The notes under the pieces were generated by a model. It was not told the DNA's origin. It did not search any database and saw only the letters and a list, made by a program, of their open reading frames with translations. Below are positions 24,767 through 38,522 of a stretch of 64,000 bases of DNA, in pieces (position 1 is the stretch's first letter; every line of letters starts with the position of its first letter). Origin of the DNA: Caprimulgus europaeus (Eukaryota > Chordata > Aves > Caprimulgiformes > Caprimulgidae); the NCBI GenBank assembly GCA_907165065.1, contig OU015533.1:28102578-28166577 (forward strand), written 5' to 3'. The position numbers and the translations under genes were made by a program.

Positions 24767-27700
24767 AAGTACAAATTGTGTCATTGGTACAGTTGTGTGA
24801 GATGGAAATTGTAAATTGATGTTACACAATCTGAAAAGCAAATGATAGCATGTGGATTTGTGTCTGCTGCTCAGAAAGAAGAGGGATGTGCACGTCCTGT
24901 TTCCAGCAAAGTAAGTGACAAACTTTCTTTTTATTGAGGTGGGAAATCAGAACTGATTCTCCTCTCTGGTTCTCCCTGAAAGAATGATGAAGTGATGTTT
25001 TCTTTTCTGTTTTATACCTAGTGGTTTCACAGCCAGATTACTGTAACCTGAGCTTTTTTGGCATACTTCTGCGTGACTGTTTTTGTTAACCACTTCTATT
25101 ACCTTTTGGCCTGTTCTGTTCTTTGCATCATGCTATTGACAAAATGACTTTGACAATTTTTTTTTACCCCAAAGTTTAGAGCATAGAATACAGAAGAAAT
25201 CTATACAAAAAAAGTCTGAAACATTAATTGGACTAGACTACAGCATTTAAAGTAACATATTCTATCGTCCATTTACCTCCCACATGAAATGAAAACTCTA
25301 TTTTGATCTGAACTGTCACAGATAATTTCTACACATAAAACACATCCAGAGACAGCTTTCAAATGGAGTTGTCACTTTTTATTTAGCAGGCTGGGGACTC
25401 TCTATTGTTGTCAAACCCTCTTTGCAAAAGCATCACTAACACACTGATTTGCACAGTTGTATGTAAGAGGAGGAACGGTTGCACAGCCTCCATGAAACAA
25501 AAAATTCCATGTAGGTGCTGTAATGCTGTGCAGCTGAACTTACCTACTGCTTTTTAAAATACTTTTTTAAAGCAGATTTTCATACTTTGTGCTGGTGTGG
25601 GGAGGGGTTGTTTTTAGTGTAACGAAGTTTTAGTGTGAGTAGTGATGATTATTTTAAAAGCTAGTAACCACCATTCTGTTATTTTCCCTGACCTCTATGG
25701 GACCAGAAGTTTGGCTTTAATCTCTTCACAAATTTCAAGAATTCTTAAGCAAGTGCACTGGGGATATCTCTGAACTGTGAGTACAGAACTGCTGCCTCAG
25801 AGTGTGTTCCAGCTCAGATGCTGAGGCAGGGCTGCAGAGCACTTGTTTCCAGACTGCTATTCTGATGGTGGCCAATGTGGCCATCTGGTGAGGCCGGCTG
25901 GAAGACCCAGCTATGGCATTGCAGAAGAAGGCAGTTTAAAAGTTGAGAACCACCATTCTTCAGATTTTATTTTTATAGCATTCAATTTGCCCTTGAACAT
26001 GATGTATTTTCATAAAATAAATTTGTATCCTGGCTTCAGTTATATTCTCATAAGTTTATGCTATTGAAGTATGCAGTTAAATAGTAGTAATATATGATTT
26101 TTTTTATTTCATTTTCATCTCAAGGACAGAAAATTGACCAGGATTATGTAGAGGGTGAAAAATTTGGTTAGTGTGAGTTGTCCTTTATTGCTGTCTGCAC
26201 AACTACTCCATGCAGAATCAAAACGGCAAAACACAAGCTGTCAGAGTGCTCTTCTGACCTAATTCTGCACCACAACACAGACTGTTTGCGGGTCTACCTG
26301 ATAAGTGTGACTTTGTCAAATCCAGAAGTATGTTCTGGAGTGAGTGAAACACAGATGAGGCCCAGGAGCCAGGGTCTTGCATTTTCTCCAGCTGCCTGAA
26401 TCCTGTAGGTGTCTTTGCTGCTGCAGGTGGGGTTGGGGGGCATCACTGGAGGGAGGAAAATCACCTGTTGCAGTACGGAACCTACAAAAAACCAAGACTA
26501 AAAGCCAGAGCCTAAAAAATAACTGGTCAAAGCCCATTGCCTACTCTAAGAGCCATATGTTCTGTAACGAAGCAAGAGGTGCAAACTGGAAATCACATTC
26601 TGATTTCTAAAGCTGTATGCCAGATCTAAGGGTTCTTTCTTCAGTGTGTCTCAAACTTCCTCCTGGAGAGAGATATGATGGGGAAAGGGTTTCTCTGTTC
26701 CCACTTTTGCCTCTAAATGTAGCATATTCATGAATCAATTTTAATGGCTATCCCATGGGGAGCAGTGAATTAGATGACGTTAAAAAGGGTAATTTTGTGT
26801 GTTAATGGAGAATGTACTTGAATGGAAAAAAAATGAGAAAAGGAAAAATCTTATGGTCACTGTGCTTAAGTCAGTGATAATGCATATCCGTGGGGTTTTA
26901 AACCTTGGCCATTACAGAAAAAGTATAGCAGATGGAAGCAATCTCTCTTCCTCCTTCTCCCAGATCTTGGTGGGTCAGCTTGCTTTCCTCTCTCCAGGTG
27001 GGACAAGTGTACAGAACTAGACTGGATACAGAATATCCATTTCTTTCTTGCTCCAGGAATGGAGACTGTGATCCACATTTGTGCTCGGCTGGCAAGCTTA
27101 TAAAGTTGAGGACTAAAGAAGTGGATGGATGTTTGTCCTACAATGAAAATAGTAATTTTGTCAGCTGCATTCTCACAGGTATTCTGTACACACTTTTTAC
27201 AGTTACCTGGCACCAGCACCAAAGCAACTTGGTCCTATTTGTCCAGTAGCTCTATCAAGTTGTTAGTTCTTTTAAATCAAACGAATTGTATACTGTCTGT
27301 CTGTAGTGACTTTGAACATCAGTGAGGCTCAGAAACTCTGAAATTGTCTTTGCAGCCTATACAGGCATGTTACGTTTGCCTCCTTCCTAAAACACCAGGT
27401 ACCACTGTCAGGCATCCTGCAGGACAGTATGGTTTCCATATTATCTTGTGCTCCCCTGCGTGCTTTTACTATTTCCATCATTCTGCTCTTTGTGGGAGCA
27501 GGACTGTCTTTTTGTTACGTATCTGTGCAGAGTCTGTTGCAAGGAGAGTTGCATCTCTGATGGGGACATTGCAGTGGAGTTTTGTCTGCAGGTGTTCCTG
27601 AGGTGGTCTTGAAAGATTTGAAGCTCATCTCAAAACTATGTGGAGATAAGGAAGATACCCATCAGAAGCTGGAGTGAGGCCACTCCATCCTATGTTGTTT

Positions 27701-28969
27701 AGCCTGGCCCTCGCTGCACAATTTGGACAGGTCTGTACACCTCAGGTGCTGGCCTGACCTTTCAGAGGCAGCGCATGCCTGTTCCTCCCCTGTGCTCCAA
27801 ACCAGCTAGCAAATGGCCTGCTCCAATCCCAAGATGACGTGCTTAGGTTAATACTGGTGTGTCCTGAGAGCATGGTACCATCCAAAAAAACCTTCAAAGC
27901 TTGCTTTTCTGCAGGTCTGCCTTCAAAACACAAAGCAAACATCCTGCAGCAATTACAATTGCTGACTCTTGAGAATATCCCTAAGTAATGGTCACACCTT
28001 CATTTCAAAGGCAATATATGGAGCCATTATCTAAGCAAATACAGTGCATGTCACTGAAAATCCGTTGACGATGATGAATTCTGGTTACTGTTGACTGCAG
28101 CCAAATATGGGATGGTGAGTAAGGGGCAAAACATCTGCCCTTAAGCTCTGTGTGTTTTTCTCTGTAAACAAGACGGGGTTTTATAGGAGCTCAAACAAAA
28201 TATGAAAAAAAGAAAAGCTGGCGATGAGTCTCAAGGAAGGTGGGGAAGTAAGGATGCAAGGAAAGAAGAAGGAATAACAAGCTAAAAAAAGCATTCTTTG
28301 GGGGAAGGGAGAAATCAGATGAAAAGATTTTTAAAAGGGAAAAAAATAAGGATTTGAACACTGCTATGAGCTTCTTTTTGCAGTCTAGCAAAAAGATGTT
28401 TGTGTATAAAAGAGTTTATTCAGGTTTGAAAAAGTCAAAGAGTTAGAGAAAGCTGAATTGTTTGATTATTTTGAAACTTTCAAGGAGAAACATACAGGAA
28501 AATTATGGGAAAAAAAAATACTGCTAGAAAAATTCTTGATCTGCTGTGGAATGAATGTGTTTGTGTTTGAAAACACTATCAAATCACTATTGGTTTAGTG
28601 TCCTGAATTTCACTGTTACATGGGATTAACTTGTATGAATCTGAAACATTTCAAGATTATTATTATTTTTTTAAGTAACTTCTGCTCGTGTGATGTGATG
28701 CTGCTATATGCTTCCTTCAGGTCAAAAATGTGGAATTCCAGAGATGTGCTGTCTGTAGATCAGGGTTTGGTAAAGTTGCTCTTCATTAATGCAAATACCC
28801 TTTTGTGGAAATACAGGCTGTTTCAGCTACTCTCATTTCCGTTATTTGGTGTGGGCACGATGCATTTCGTATCCTCCCAGTGGAAACAGCGCTAGAAGCA
28901 GAACACATTTTGATTTGCAGAATGGGGATGGGTGGTATTTCCCCTGTCTGTTCCCGTGCTTGATAATAC

Positions 28970-29215
28970 CAAATGAGTGATGATCCCTTGCTAGCATGTG
29001 CCGTCGCTGACCGTGGTGAGCAGAGCCAGTGCCCTGCAGTAGTCAGAAGAGGCCTCTGCTGTAGGTGCCTTAGCGGAGCTGCAGTTGGGGTCCTGCCCTG
29101 CACTGCCACTGGTGCGGTGCCTCCCTCCACTGTCCCCAGCGGGGCTGGCAGCAGGAACCTTGGCAAATATCCTCCCAGCAGGGTATTTCAGAAATGGACT
29201 GAGGCCACGGTATAT
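28970..29215. other. GC-richer patch in the large intron, identity unknown
   Basis: About 250 bases stand out from the AT-rich surroundings, with seven CpGs and many CTG/CAG and GCC words. Both strands have open frames of 60-126 codons across it, but none is recognisable and overlapping open frames in several phases are a by-product of high GC. It is too short and too CpG-poor to call a CpG island. It could be an old repeat or a regulatory element. Confidence 0.35.
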
Positions 29216-30564
29216 ACTTGTCCTCAGCATTGATGAGAGGCTCTTTTATTTATGCATCTTGTTCGTGTTATGAAGCAGAGGCAATGGAAAAAGATATTTG
29301 TTTTCTTGGTCTTGAGTTAGAATATATTTACCATTAGCCACTCCCCCCCAACCTTTTCTGTAGCATTCATTTGTCAGCTTTGACCATGTTCCCCAGGGTG
29401 AGTTTTTGCCTCATTTTATAATGAGGAACAGGACTTTCAGGTTTTTCTACATGTTGCCACCAAAATCAGTGTTACAGCCGGACTCAGCAGCAATGATGAC
29501 AACACGCAGTAACAACCATCTCACATGAGATTTAGATTAACTGCTCTTCTGTTTAATTCTTCTAATGCCTCAACAGCATGATCTGATTTGCTGTTTTTAC
29601 ATAATCTATCATTAATTGTCTGAGTTAGGAAACTAGGTTCTTCTGTAGCAGATGGAGAGAGATGGGCTCCCTACCTTCAGAGTGGTGCTTCACTTTCTCC
29701 GGCTGTAGCTATGTCACTTTATTTATCTGTTTTTTATTTTAAATGTGGTTTGCTTTTTCAAGCATGAGGATTTTGAGGAGCAGTAATGGTTCTATTAGAA
29801 GTGTCACCTCTGAGGCCGCTTTTAAGCGTAGGGGGAACTGAGCAGTAGTCACTGGCTGCAGACCTCCAGCTCGGGTGGTGAAGGAGGAGAGGAGGAACAC
29901 ATGTTTCAGCAGCATGCACAGACTGTCGTCTCCTCCATATGAGGAAGCTGCTGCTGTGGCTGCCACAGGAAGCTTACTGGCTCATAGGGGCCAGCTGTGG
30001 CACCCACATGGCTCCCATCAGTGATGGCAGCAACAGCAACAGAAGCCATACTCTCTGCTCTTTCCCCAGGGAGTGCAGGAGAGCAAGTAGGAGCAGCTCT
30101 TTCAGGAGGCAGAATTGTTTTCAGGGTATATGGAAGGAAGTAGAGGTGGAGTTGCATGAGAAGTGCCGAAGCTCTGTACACCCTCTTCCCTAATCTATCA
30201 GTCCTCTGCTAATTGTCTTCCCCCACCTAAAACTTTCCTGCCCCCTTCCTCTTTTTTTCTCCACAACCTACTGAAATCTTCCCTTTCTCCATCTGAAACT
30301 TGCTCTGCCATTGCTGCATTGCATTTTACCACCCTATGAATGAGAACAAAATAAACTACTATATCTCTATTGTTTGACCAGCAAAATGCAGTTTGCTTGT
30401 GTTGCTGCAGATCTTCGAGCCAACTCTGGTCTGAACACTTTTATCACTTTGCAATCTAATCTGCCGAATATCTTGGATCCTCTTGCATTGGAAAAAAAAT
30501 TTTCGAGACAAAATTAAAAAAACAAAATCCAGCTGTGCACTTATGCATGCAAAAACCCGCAGTG

Positions 30565-30628
30565 ATATACATGTATATATCTCTATATGTATGTATGTAC
30601 ATGTATAATAAATAAAAAATACATATAA
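30565..30628 (+). repeat. (TA/TATG)n simple repeat
   Basis: Alternating ATATAC, ATGTATATAT and ATGTATGTATGTACATGTATA words form an imperfect purine-pyrimidine alternating microsatellite. Confidence 0.8.
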
Positions 30629-31112
30629 CACTTTGAAAGTCCACACCTCACTTGCTAATGTCAGCTACAGTTGATAGACAGCTAAGTCAGACTCTTTTTA
30701 TAGTCCATTTCTAAAATGAAACTATAAATTTTAGAGCCGGGCTTCATCATTGGCGAGAAAAAAGCTTTTCCAGCCTATTGATGAAATATAACATTTGATA
30801 GGATTTATGAGGCCCAGATTCAGGAGGATCATTTGCAGAGCACTTAAAGCTGCTTTTTCCTGCCCTTTGCCTTCCCTCCTCCCAAAGACACATACCAAAA
30901 AAAGCCATTAGTAATGAAAAATTATTAAGGAAGATTTTTCTTGATTCCATACAAATGTCAATTTAAGAAAGAGAAAGAGGAAGAAACAGCTTCAGGAATT
31001 TTTACAGTAAAGGGGTCTAAGTGGAGCCAGGCTGATTATATGGGAGGAAAACTGACTTTTACTAATAAATACACAGTGTGATTATTTGCTGTAATACAGT
31101 CATTTGTAGTGC

Positions 31113-31130
31113 ATGTGTGTGTGTATGTAT
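31113..31130 (+). repeat. Short (GT)n microsatellite
   Basis: GTGTGTGTGTATGTA follows GCAT. Short and imperfect. Confidence 0.7.
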
Positions 31131-31413
31131 TTTTAATAGTACTGGATGAAGTTGTTTTGGGTATGTTTGTTTTTTTTTATTGCATTGAGATATTAACAAA
31201 CTAGCCATATAAAGTTAAAAATAAAAATTATATCCAGCTTTTCAGTATCTCAATAAAGTTTCTTTCTGGCTTGTATTACCAGAGTGATAATTTCAGAGGA
31301 AAAATATCTTCTGTAACTTGTGATCACAGTATCTGTCAAATGGTAGGAAATGAAGAAAACTGCCAGACAGTGTCAGATTTATTAACAGCTCTAAGAAAAC
31401 CAAAATTAATGCA

Positions 31414-31424
31414 TTTTTTTTTTT
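31414..31424 (+). repeat. Poly-T run (11 nt)
   Basis: Uninterrupted T11 in the intron. Confidence 0.65.
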
Positions 31425-33388
31425 CTTTGATGGGCTGAAATGTCCATGTGCTGTACTTACCTTAATGGACAAGTGAAGGAAGTAGCACTCATCAATTAAG
31501 TCTCTCATTAAGCTGACTACAGCTTAATCTGGAGCACATGCAGGAGGACTGTGTGCTTACCAGGCTGTACCTCAGAGGTGTTGGAGTTGTTAAGGAGTGC
31601 TCATCCCGCAGATGTCAGGAGCAAACCAGCTTTATGCTGCCTTCAGGAATGCAGAGCCAGCCGCTGGAGCAGGGAGGGGAACAGCCATGCCAACCCAGGC
31701 TGTGTCAGTTGTGTGAGGGGAGCTGCTGGCCTGGCTTCCTGTGGAAACCTGTATTTCCACCTGTTAATAACCAGCCTTCAACCGTTTGGGTTGAAAATGC
31801 CTATGTAGGAGGTGTGCTGAAGCTGAATTTTTATGGAACATGATGAGAGCTGTTTTGAGGGGTGCTGGAGGGAAAAGACAAGGGCTTGTTTTGTCTGTGT
31901 AAAAAGTAAAAATAAGAAGCATATGATTCAATAAGAAGCTGTAGTCTTTCCATAGGCTGGAACAGGTCTTCATATTTAGGAAGGGAACACAGCCTAGTCT
32001 TATACCAGACTGTGCCTTTTGCCACCCCTTGAACATTGACGATTTGACTAAATTATAAGATTTAGAGTACTTCCCACACACATGATAGAAACTTGGCTGT
32101 GGGCTTCACCAAAAGCGCTCGTCCTGAGCTGCCAGAGCCTAGGCCTGCTTTTCCAGTCATAGGTTCTCCTGGCTGGAGGGATCAGAGATGTTCCTGGTGC
32201 AGGAATAAAGGATGAGGTGAGCGGGACATGATCCGTGTCCCCTTGCCCTTAAATGCCCCATTTCCAGGGAGGAAAAGGGTGAGCTGATTTGAATGCAAAA
32301 GCCTAAGATATGCCATGGACAGGCAGAACGAGTTAGGAATGGAGAAGAAACAGGATTGCTGGAACAGCCAGAGGATGGGGAGAATAAAGGAGGGATGCTG
32401 GGTTAGGGCAGAGCTGTGGGCAGTAAGTGGGTGCTTCAGGGTAAAGAGTTTACTAGCACTGCAATCTTAATGCTCTGTCAGAGTGTTAGACATGAGCATG
32501 CTCATTTGAACCAGTGCAGAAAGGAAGAAGTGCTGTTGGGTGTCCCAAGCCACCTACGGCCTCAACATTAATGGCAGGTTGCTTTGTGAAACACTTCTGG
32601 GAGATGGGTTCCAGGGAGTGCTGGGGGGAGAGGTGCTGACCGAGGCGCATCAGGGGAGGTGTTTCTGTAGCAGAGCAGGCTGTGGGACAGGGTTGTGATT
32701 GTATGGGAAGCCAATAAGTGGGTGGAGGAAATTGGCACCCTTGGCTGAAAGGTATAAAGGGACAGACTTCTGAACATCAGAATGAGAACAGGGAATGAAG
32801 GGAGCAAGACAAAAACAGATGTGGAAGGATTTGTAGGGTGTGTCTCTAAACATGGCAGTTGAAACCATGAGAGTCATTCTGTAGTGTGAGCCTGAACCAG
32901 AGCACTTGCTTTAGCATTTCTGTGACTTCTGACCCAAATGCAGAGAGAGATAGGCTTGCTCTTCCTCTTCCAGGTTAGACACAACAGGAAATGATTGTGT
33001 GGTTTGAACAACAATTACTTTTTTTTTTTCCATTTTAATTTAACATTTTTCAGAACAATTACTGAAAATGACTGGTGCTTACCTTCAGTCTTAAACACAC
33101 CTGAAAATCAGCCCTGACTTCTTCAAGTGGAAAAGTGGGAGTAATTTCAGAGGCTCAGTGGAGCTGCAGCTGTAAGAAGTTGGAGCTAGAAAAGCTGTGC
33201 ATGTCTGGAAGTCCAGGAGCTTCCATGGCCTGCATAATAAAGAGTAATAAAGTTACACTGCTAACTTGAGGCCTCTGAGTTCAGAAATATTTCTCCAAAA
33301 TGCAGTTCGGCTTATAAAGTGTTTAATTCTGTTGATGTGGAACTTGTGATGAAAGCTAGTTGAAGGAATGTGCACTCCCCAGTCCTTG

Positions 33389-33448
33389 CGAATGCGAACG
33401 AAAAAACTGTGCTCTGAGGAGCCCAGCTGCACGGGGGAGCGGTGCCCG
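33389..33448. other. Local CpG cluster
   Basis: Six CpG dinucleotides fall within 60 bases (33389, 33395, 33399, 33432, 33440, 33447) in a window where CpG is generally sparse. The surrounding 150 bases are also GC-richer. No repeat or exon was recognised. Unmethylated regulatory DNA or a young insertion would both explain it. Confidence 0.4.
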
Positions 33449-35440
33449 AGGAGGGAGGCTGCTGGAAGGGTAGGCAGGGTGGCCTTAAAGGCAGTAGAAC
33501 TTTGCAAAATCCATCAGCTGCTTCAGCATCTGGCAGGGTTTCTGTTGAGCAATAACCACAAGCTAAATTTGCTATATATAATTCCTGAGAGAAGCCAGTA
33601 GTAACTGATGTTTTGACTTTTGAGCTTGTTCCTGTGAAACTGCTCAGATCTCGGTTGTAGTTTGGAAATACTGCCCTGTCAGAGAACTAAAATGAATTTA
33701 CCTTCAGGGTTGTCCCCATGGTAAGATTGTCATAAAATTTTTAGCCCCTTGCACTACAACAGTGTAGAAAATGTAATTAAGCCTGTTTCTCTTGCACATC
33801 TGTTAAATGCTTCATGTGACATTTAGTATATATTCAGAAGTAGTGAACTCTGGATCATTATATTGGAGTTAGGATATTCCGAAGAGTGCACACGGATTAT
33901 ACCCCCTCTGTGAGAAGCCCCATGTATTGTAAGACTTACTCAAGCATGCTCAACAGTGCTTTCATTTTCCTGTGCATTGCACTCGCAGCTAGTAAAATAT
34001 GTTACAAATAATTTCATTTGTTGTCTTTGCTTTTCTTTAGCTTGTATTTGGAACATTAAATGCTTTCCTTATAAGGCTTACATGCTTCACCTTGCATGTG
34101 CCAGTGGCTTAATAAGAACATCTGCTGTCTTTCTGTAGCAAATCTGATGATTTTTCTGTGCACGTATATTTAGTTGTACATATAAATAGAATCCAGGCGC
34201 TGTTAGATGCGTATGAAAGTGTACGTCAGATTGAAATGGTAACATATGAGGTTTTCTGCAGTTCCATTTATGAAGTATCAAGTTAAAAATGAAGCTGTGA
34301 AACTTTTTATTTCTGCAGCCAAAGGCATATGCTTGTACAGCCTAACTTAATTAGGTCTCTGATATATTGTTAGAATGGTCAGTATTTCATGTGTTGTATC
34401 ATTGTCTGCGAGTTGCTTTTTTCATTATAGTTGGGCTTCTATGCAGCAGAATGTAGAAGAGCATTGCTCCAGATGTCTGGCTCCTTTCACCGATTTTGTT
34501 GCTGTCTACAGCAAAATTTGATTTTTAGCTCTACAGTGCAAATTCCCTTTGAATCTTTGGATGCCCTTAAACAGTGTAGTACTGGAATATGTGTAAATGT
34601 CTACAAAGTACAGTGATTGGAGTGGCTGGTTTAAGAGGAGCTATAAAACGGTTCCAGCTGGAGTACATTCTTGAGGTAAGCTCAAAATACACTCCAAATT
34701 GTCAGCACACTACTCAGGAAAAACACAAGAAACAAATCATCTTTAGTGTGCTTTGCTTCCTTTAATGCACATAAGGATAGTGTAAATGGAAGCCGGTCAA
34801 TTTTCAACAGTTTGTGTAAAATTGTCCCTAGGTTTTGCTTCCGTACTTCAGCCTTTGTGAATAAATGGATCTCACTGGGTTGTAAGTATACCTGTGTGTA
34901 TTTCTGTGGACATAAGGCCGTCTATATTTCAGTAAGTATTGTGTATCTGGCCATTAATATTTATATGGAACAGAGCGCTTTGGTTCTTGCAATTTTTAAT
35001 AAACATTGATGGTGTTACTAGTTTATACAGAGCATTCAATATGTTCCATCAAAATGGCAGCTCTAATTAGGTTCCTTGAATTAGCTAATGGATTTTGAGA
35101 AAGATAGCTTACAAAGCTCTTACAGCTGTCCAAGATATTCCTGCCATGGCAGAAAGACAAAAGGCCGCTGGAAGCTACAGACTTTAAAGCTTTAGAAATG
35201 CAGCTGACAGTTAAAAAAGATAAATTACATTTGGTTTTTTTCCCGTAAAAGTTCCTAATGCTGGATTAATGTTATCCTCATAGTGACCATTCATTAAAAA
35301 ACACACAAAAAGGCCAACTTACAGTAACGATGCATTTTGGCTATGAGATCTGTGTTTTTCCCTGATCCTTTAAACATAGTATAAATTAATTCTTTTTTAA
35401 AAAATATGTAAACTATATCTATAACAGGATTACAGACACA

Positions 35441-35541
35441 GTTTTGTAGGGTTTTGGGGGTTTATTTTGGTTTGGTTTTTGGTTTTTTGTTTGGGTGGGT
35501 TTTTGGGTTGGGTTTTTTTTGGTTTGGTTTTTTTTTTTTTG
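35441..35541 (+). repeat. G/T-rich low-complexity block with G4 motif
   Basis: About 100 bases consist almost only of G and T on the sense strand. Within it, 35493-35512 reads GGGTGGGTTTTTGGGTTGGG, a canonical G-quadruplex motif with loops of 1, 5 and 2. The block ends in a T-rich run. Because it is on the sense strand, the nascent RNA would carry the same motif. Confidence 0.85.
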
Positions 35542-38522
35542 AGTTGATGTTTTCTACCTCATTCCTACCTAGGCCTAGTATTATAAAAACAAACCACACA
35601 GAGAATTAGTTGCTGCTACTCTGCCAGTGGCATAGATTTGCATGTGTGTAACAAAGAGCAGGGTATAGTCTCTAGTGTGAAACTTGGAGAGGCAATTTCT
35701 GGAGAAAAAGGATAAGTACTCCAGGCTTTGTAGCTTTCAACAAAATACATTTTAGAACATGGGCAGCAGCATCCACTGTGAGCGAATTCTTAGATCCTCA
35801 ATTCTTCCCTCACAAGGGAGTGCAGAAATTAAGACTGCACTGAATTGTCACCTTCTCTCCCTCCTGCCTTTGCTTTATGTGTGCTAAAGGGAATTCTTGA
35901 GGGAGTCTTGAAGGGCCAATTCATTGGAAGTCTGTAAAGTACTTATTATCTCAGCTTTAGTGATAAGTTTAATAAACCGTAGTGCAAAAAGCAATAGTCT
36001 GCAAGTGAAAAAAAATAGCTGCCAGTTGCAGGCAGGTGTGATAGCCATTAAGAAATAGAGCTACATTCCCACACAAGAGTTTAGCATTCAGCATTTGCTT
36101 TGTTGAATTGTTAAAGCTGCTGTAAATGGAGTTTGGAGGACTGGAAATCTGCTCTGTGTTGATGTGACCTATCTATTGTAGATATGCCAGCTGCTTTACA
36201 TCAGTAAAGTAAAATACCCCCTCCCAAGCCGTGTTGTAATACAAAGTGCCAAAAAAGGCAATTGAAGTACTTTGCTGTGTAAATCCAGAAGAAATTACCT
36301 TGGAAAGAAGACCCTTAATTATGCCTCACACATGACTCCTGCATGATGGATAAAAGGCATAATTGATATCATCTTTAGTGAACAAACCAGAAACTATTGC
36401 ATTGTCTAGAGGCTACTGAAAATACCAGGAAAATCTGTTTTTCATTATTTTCATTGTGTATTGTTTATGGAGAGTTTGGTTGTTGTCAGCAGCCGAGTCC
36501 CTAATCTCCCTGCTTTCCTAGCCCTTCGGAGACATGTGCACATCTCAGATCAACAAGACAGCAGTAAACTGGTCACATGCCAGAAACAGACTTTGCCGTT
36601 AACCAGCCTGAACTGTAAGGCATCTTTTTTATTATTATTAGTTGAAATCTGGTGATTGCCTTCCTTGATGAGGCACAATACAATGAGCAGAAAAAAGAAA
36701 AAAAAAAGTCTTTTCTTTGAAGTAATGATGACAAGCTGGCTACAAACAAGAAAATGTCCCCTTTTTTTCTTCCTACTTGATTGCAAACAATCTGTTTCTG
36801 TTTAGAGTAGCACATACCATATCTGCTCTTACAGTGAAGTTCAACCTCAGTGTGCCAATTTTGTTTCCGTAAAGCAACAAATTAGGCTATACCTCCCATC
36901 ATTTCTGGCCAGCTGTAGTCAACTATTAAGTTCTGAAGGAGAGTAATGGAGATGAGAAGTGGCCTGGATTAAAAAGATGATGCTCATCTGAATGTCTAGG
37001 CCATCTGCCGTGACAAAGAGGAAAAGGTGTTGTCTGTCATATGAAAGGAGGGAAACATAAAGGGATGCTTTATGTCAAGCCACTGAGACATATTTTTTAA
37101 ACAGTGGAAAAACTGAAAGTGATACAAATCTGTTGGTCTCAATCTTCAAATCGTTCTTTTGAGGCTTCTGTAAACATATTATGAGCTACTTGGGGAAAGA
37201 AAAGGTTAATGACACTGATAATTCATATCATGCAAGGTTTTCTTTCCTTCTTTCTTCCTAATGAGTCTGTAAGAACCTAAGAATATCATCTTCTTTCTTT
37301 CCACTAAGCTCCTAATGTCAAGAGGTCAGTAGTGATGTTACAGGGTCAGCAGGACTCAATTTACATCCAGACAAATGGTAGTCATGTGCTGCCCTAGGAG
37401 TCTCTGACCTTTTGGACAGAAGTGATTGTAGTGCTTTTATGTCAGCCTTAAGAATTGAAAGGTGGCAGTGTATGTTCCATTAAAGCACAGTTATGACTTT
37501 TTAAAATATTGTAAATCAGATGAAGATTCAGGGAATTTAGTATGCTAGTTCAAATAAGCATAAATAGCTTCTTCAGTGTAGTTTGTTTTCCTGCAGTTCA
37601 TTTATGATTCTTGACTGTATATGTATATCCATCTAATGCTTCTCATGTTAGCCCATGTATACAGACCCTCTCAAGATAGTCTTGTCTAAATGGAAGGGGG
37701 CTCAAAGTCTGGGCCCGGCCACTTTGCATGGGTTTCCAAAGCAAGTGTCCTACTGGGGCCCCTTTACATTGATAAAGACAATAATTACGTATATATAGGA
37801 TATATTCCTGCCCAGAGCAAGAAATCAAGTGTTATGGAGACCAGTAAAAACATTTGCATGGTGCCAGTAGCTAGAAAGACATCGTTCTTAAGTTGAGTCT
37901 GCAGCATGGTGTGTGCATAACCAAAAGCCAGACTGACTCTGGCTGAACATCAAAGATAGTTCCTGAGCCTGCAAGGCAGTATCAGTGGTGTCAACAAGGT
38001 ATTTCTGACAAGTCTTTCATTGCAGTATCATTCATTTATTCAAGTGCATATGAAAACAACAAATGTTAATTTCTTCCTAAACAGTTTTTCTCTTGGTGAT
38101 TGACAAAGATGAAAGCTAAAATATTGTAGAATTAGTTCTTAAAATTTATTTTATTTTATTGCTTCCCACCATTCTTTTTATTCCCTCTTTACTATCGAGG
38201 TTGCAGAAATATCTTCATAAGCAATGTAATAAATACTTCAGGGTAGAAAGACAAGGGCTGTAACTGAACAAGTAATATACTCAAATATTTATTTGCTATA
38301 ACTTCAAAATGAAAGTTTTATGCTAAGTGAAAGGTACTCTTACATGTTTTGCTGGACTCCTTTATACTGTGTATCTTTGCAGACCACTATGTTCTTTTCA
38401 GTATGTAAAATTAGTTTTGTTTTATAGCAGATTGTGTATGGAAGATTGTCCATTCTCTTGAGTCTGTGAATTACTTTTTGTCTTGGATTTCTTTGTTAAT
38501 GGAAAATTCACTGAAAGAATAA

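Noticed and set aside
28786..29166. 126-codon minus-strand open frame in the GC-rich patch
   Set aside because: Stop-poor because of local GC; other phases on both strands are open over the same bases, and nothing in the peptide is recognisable.
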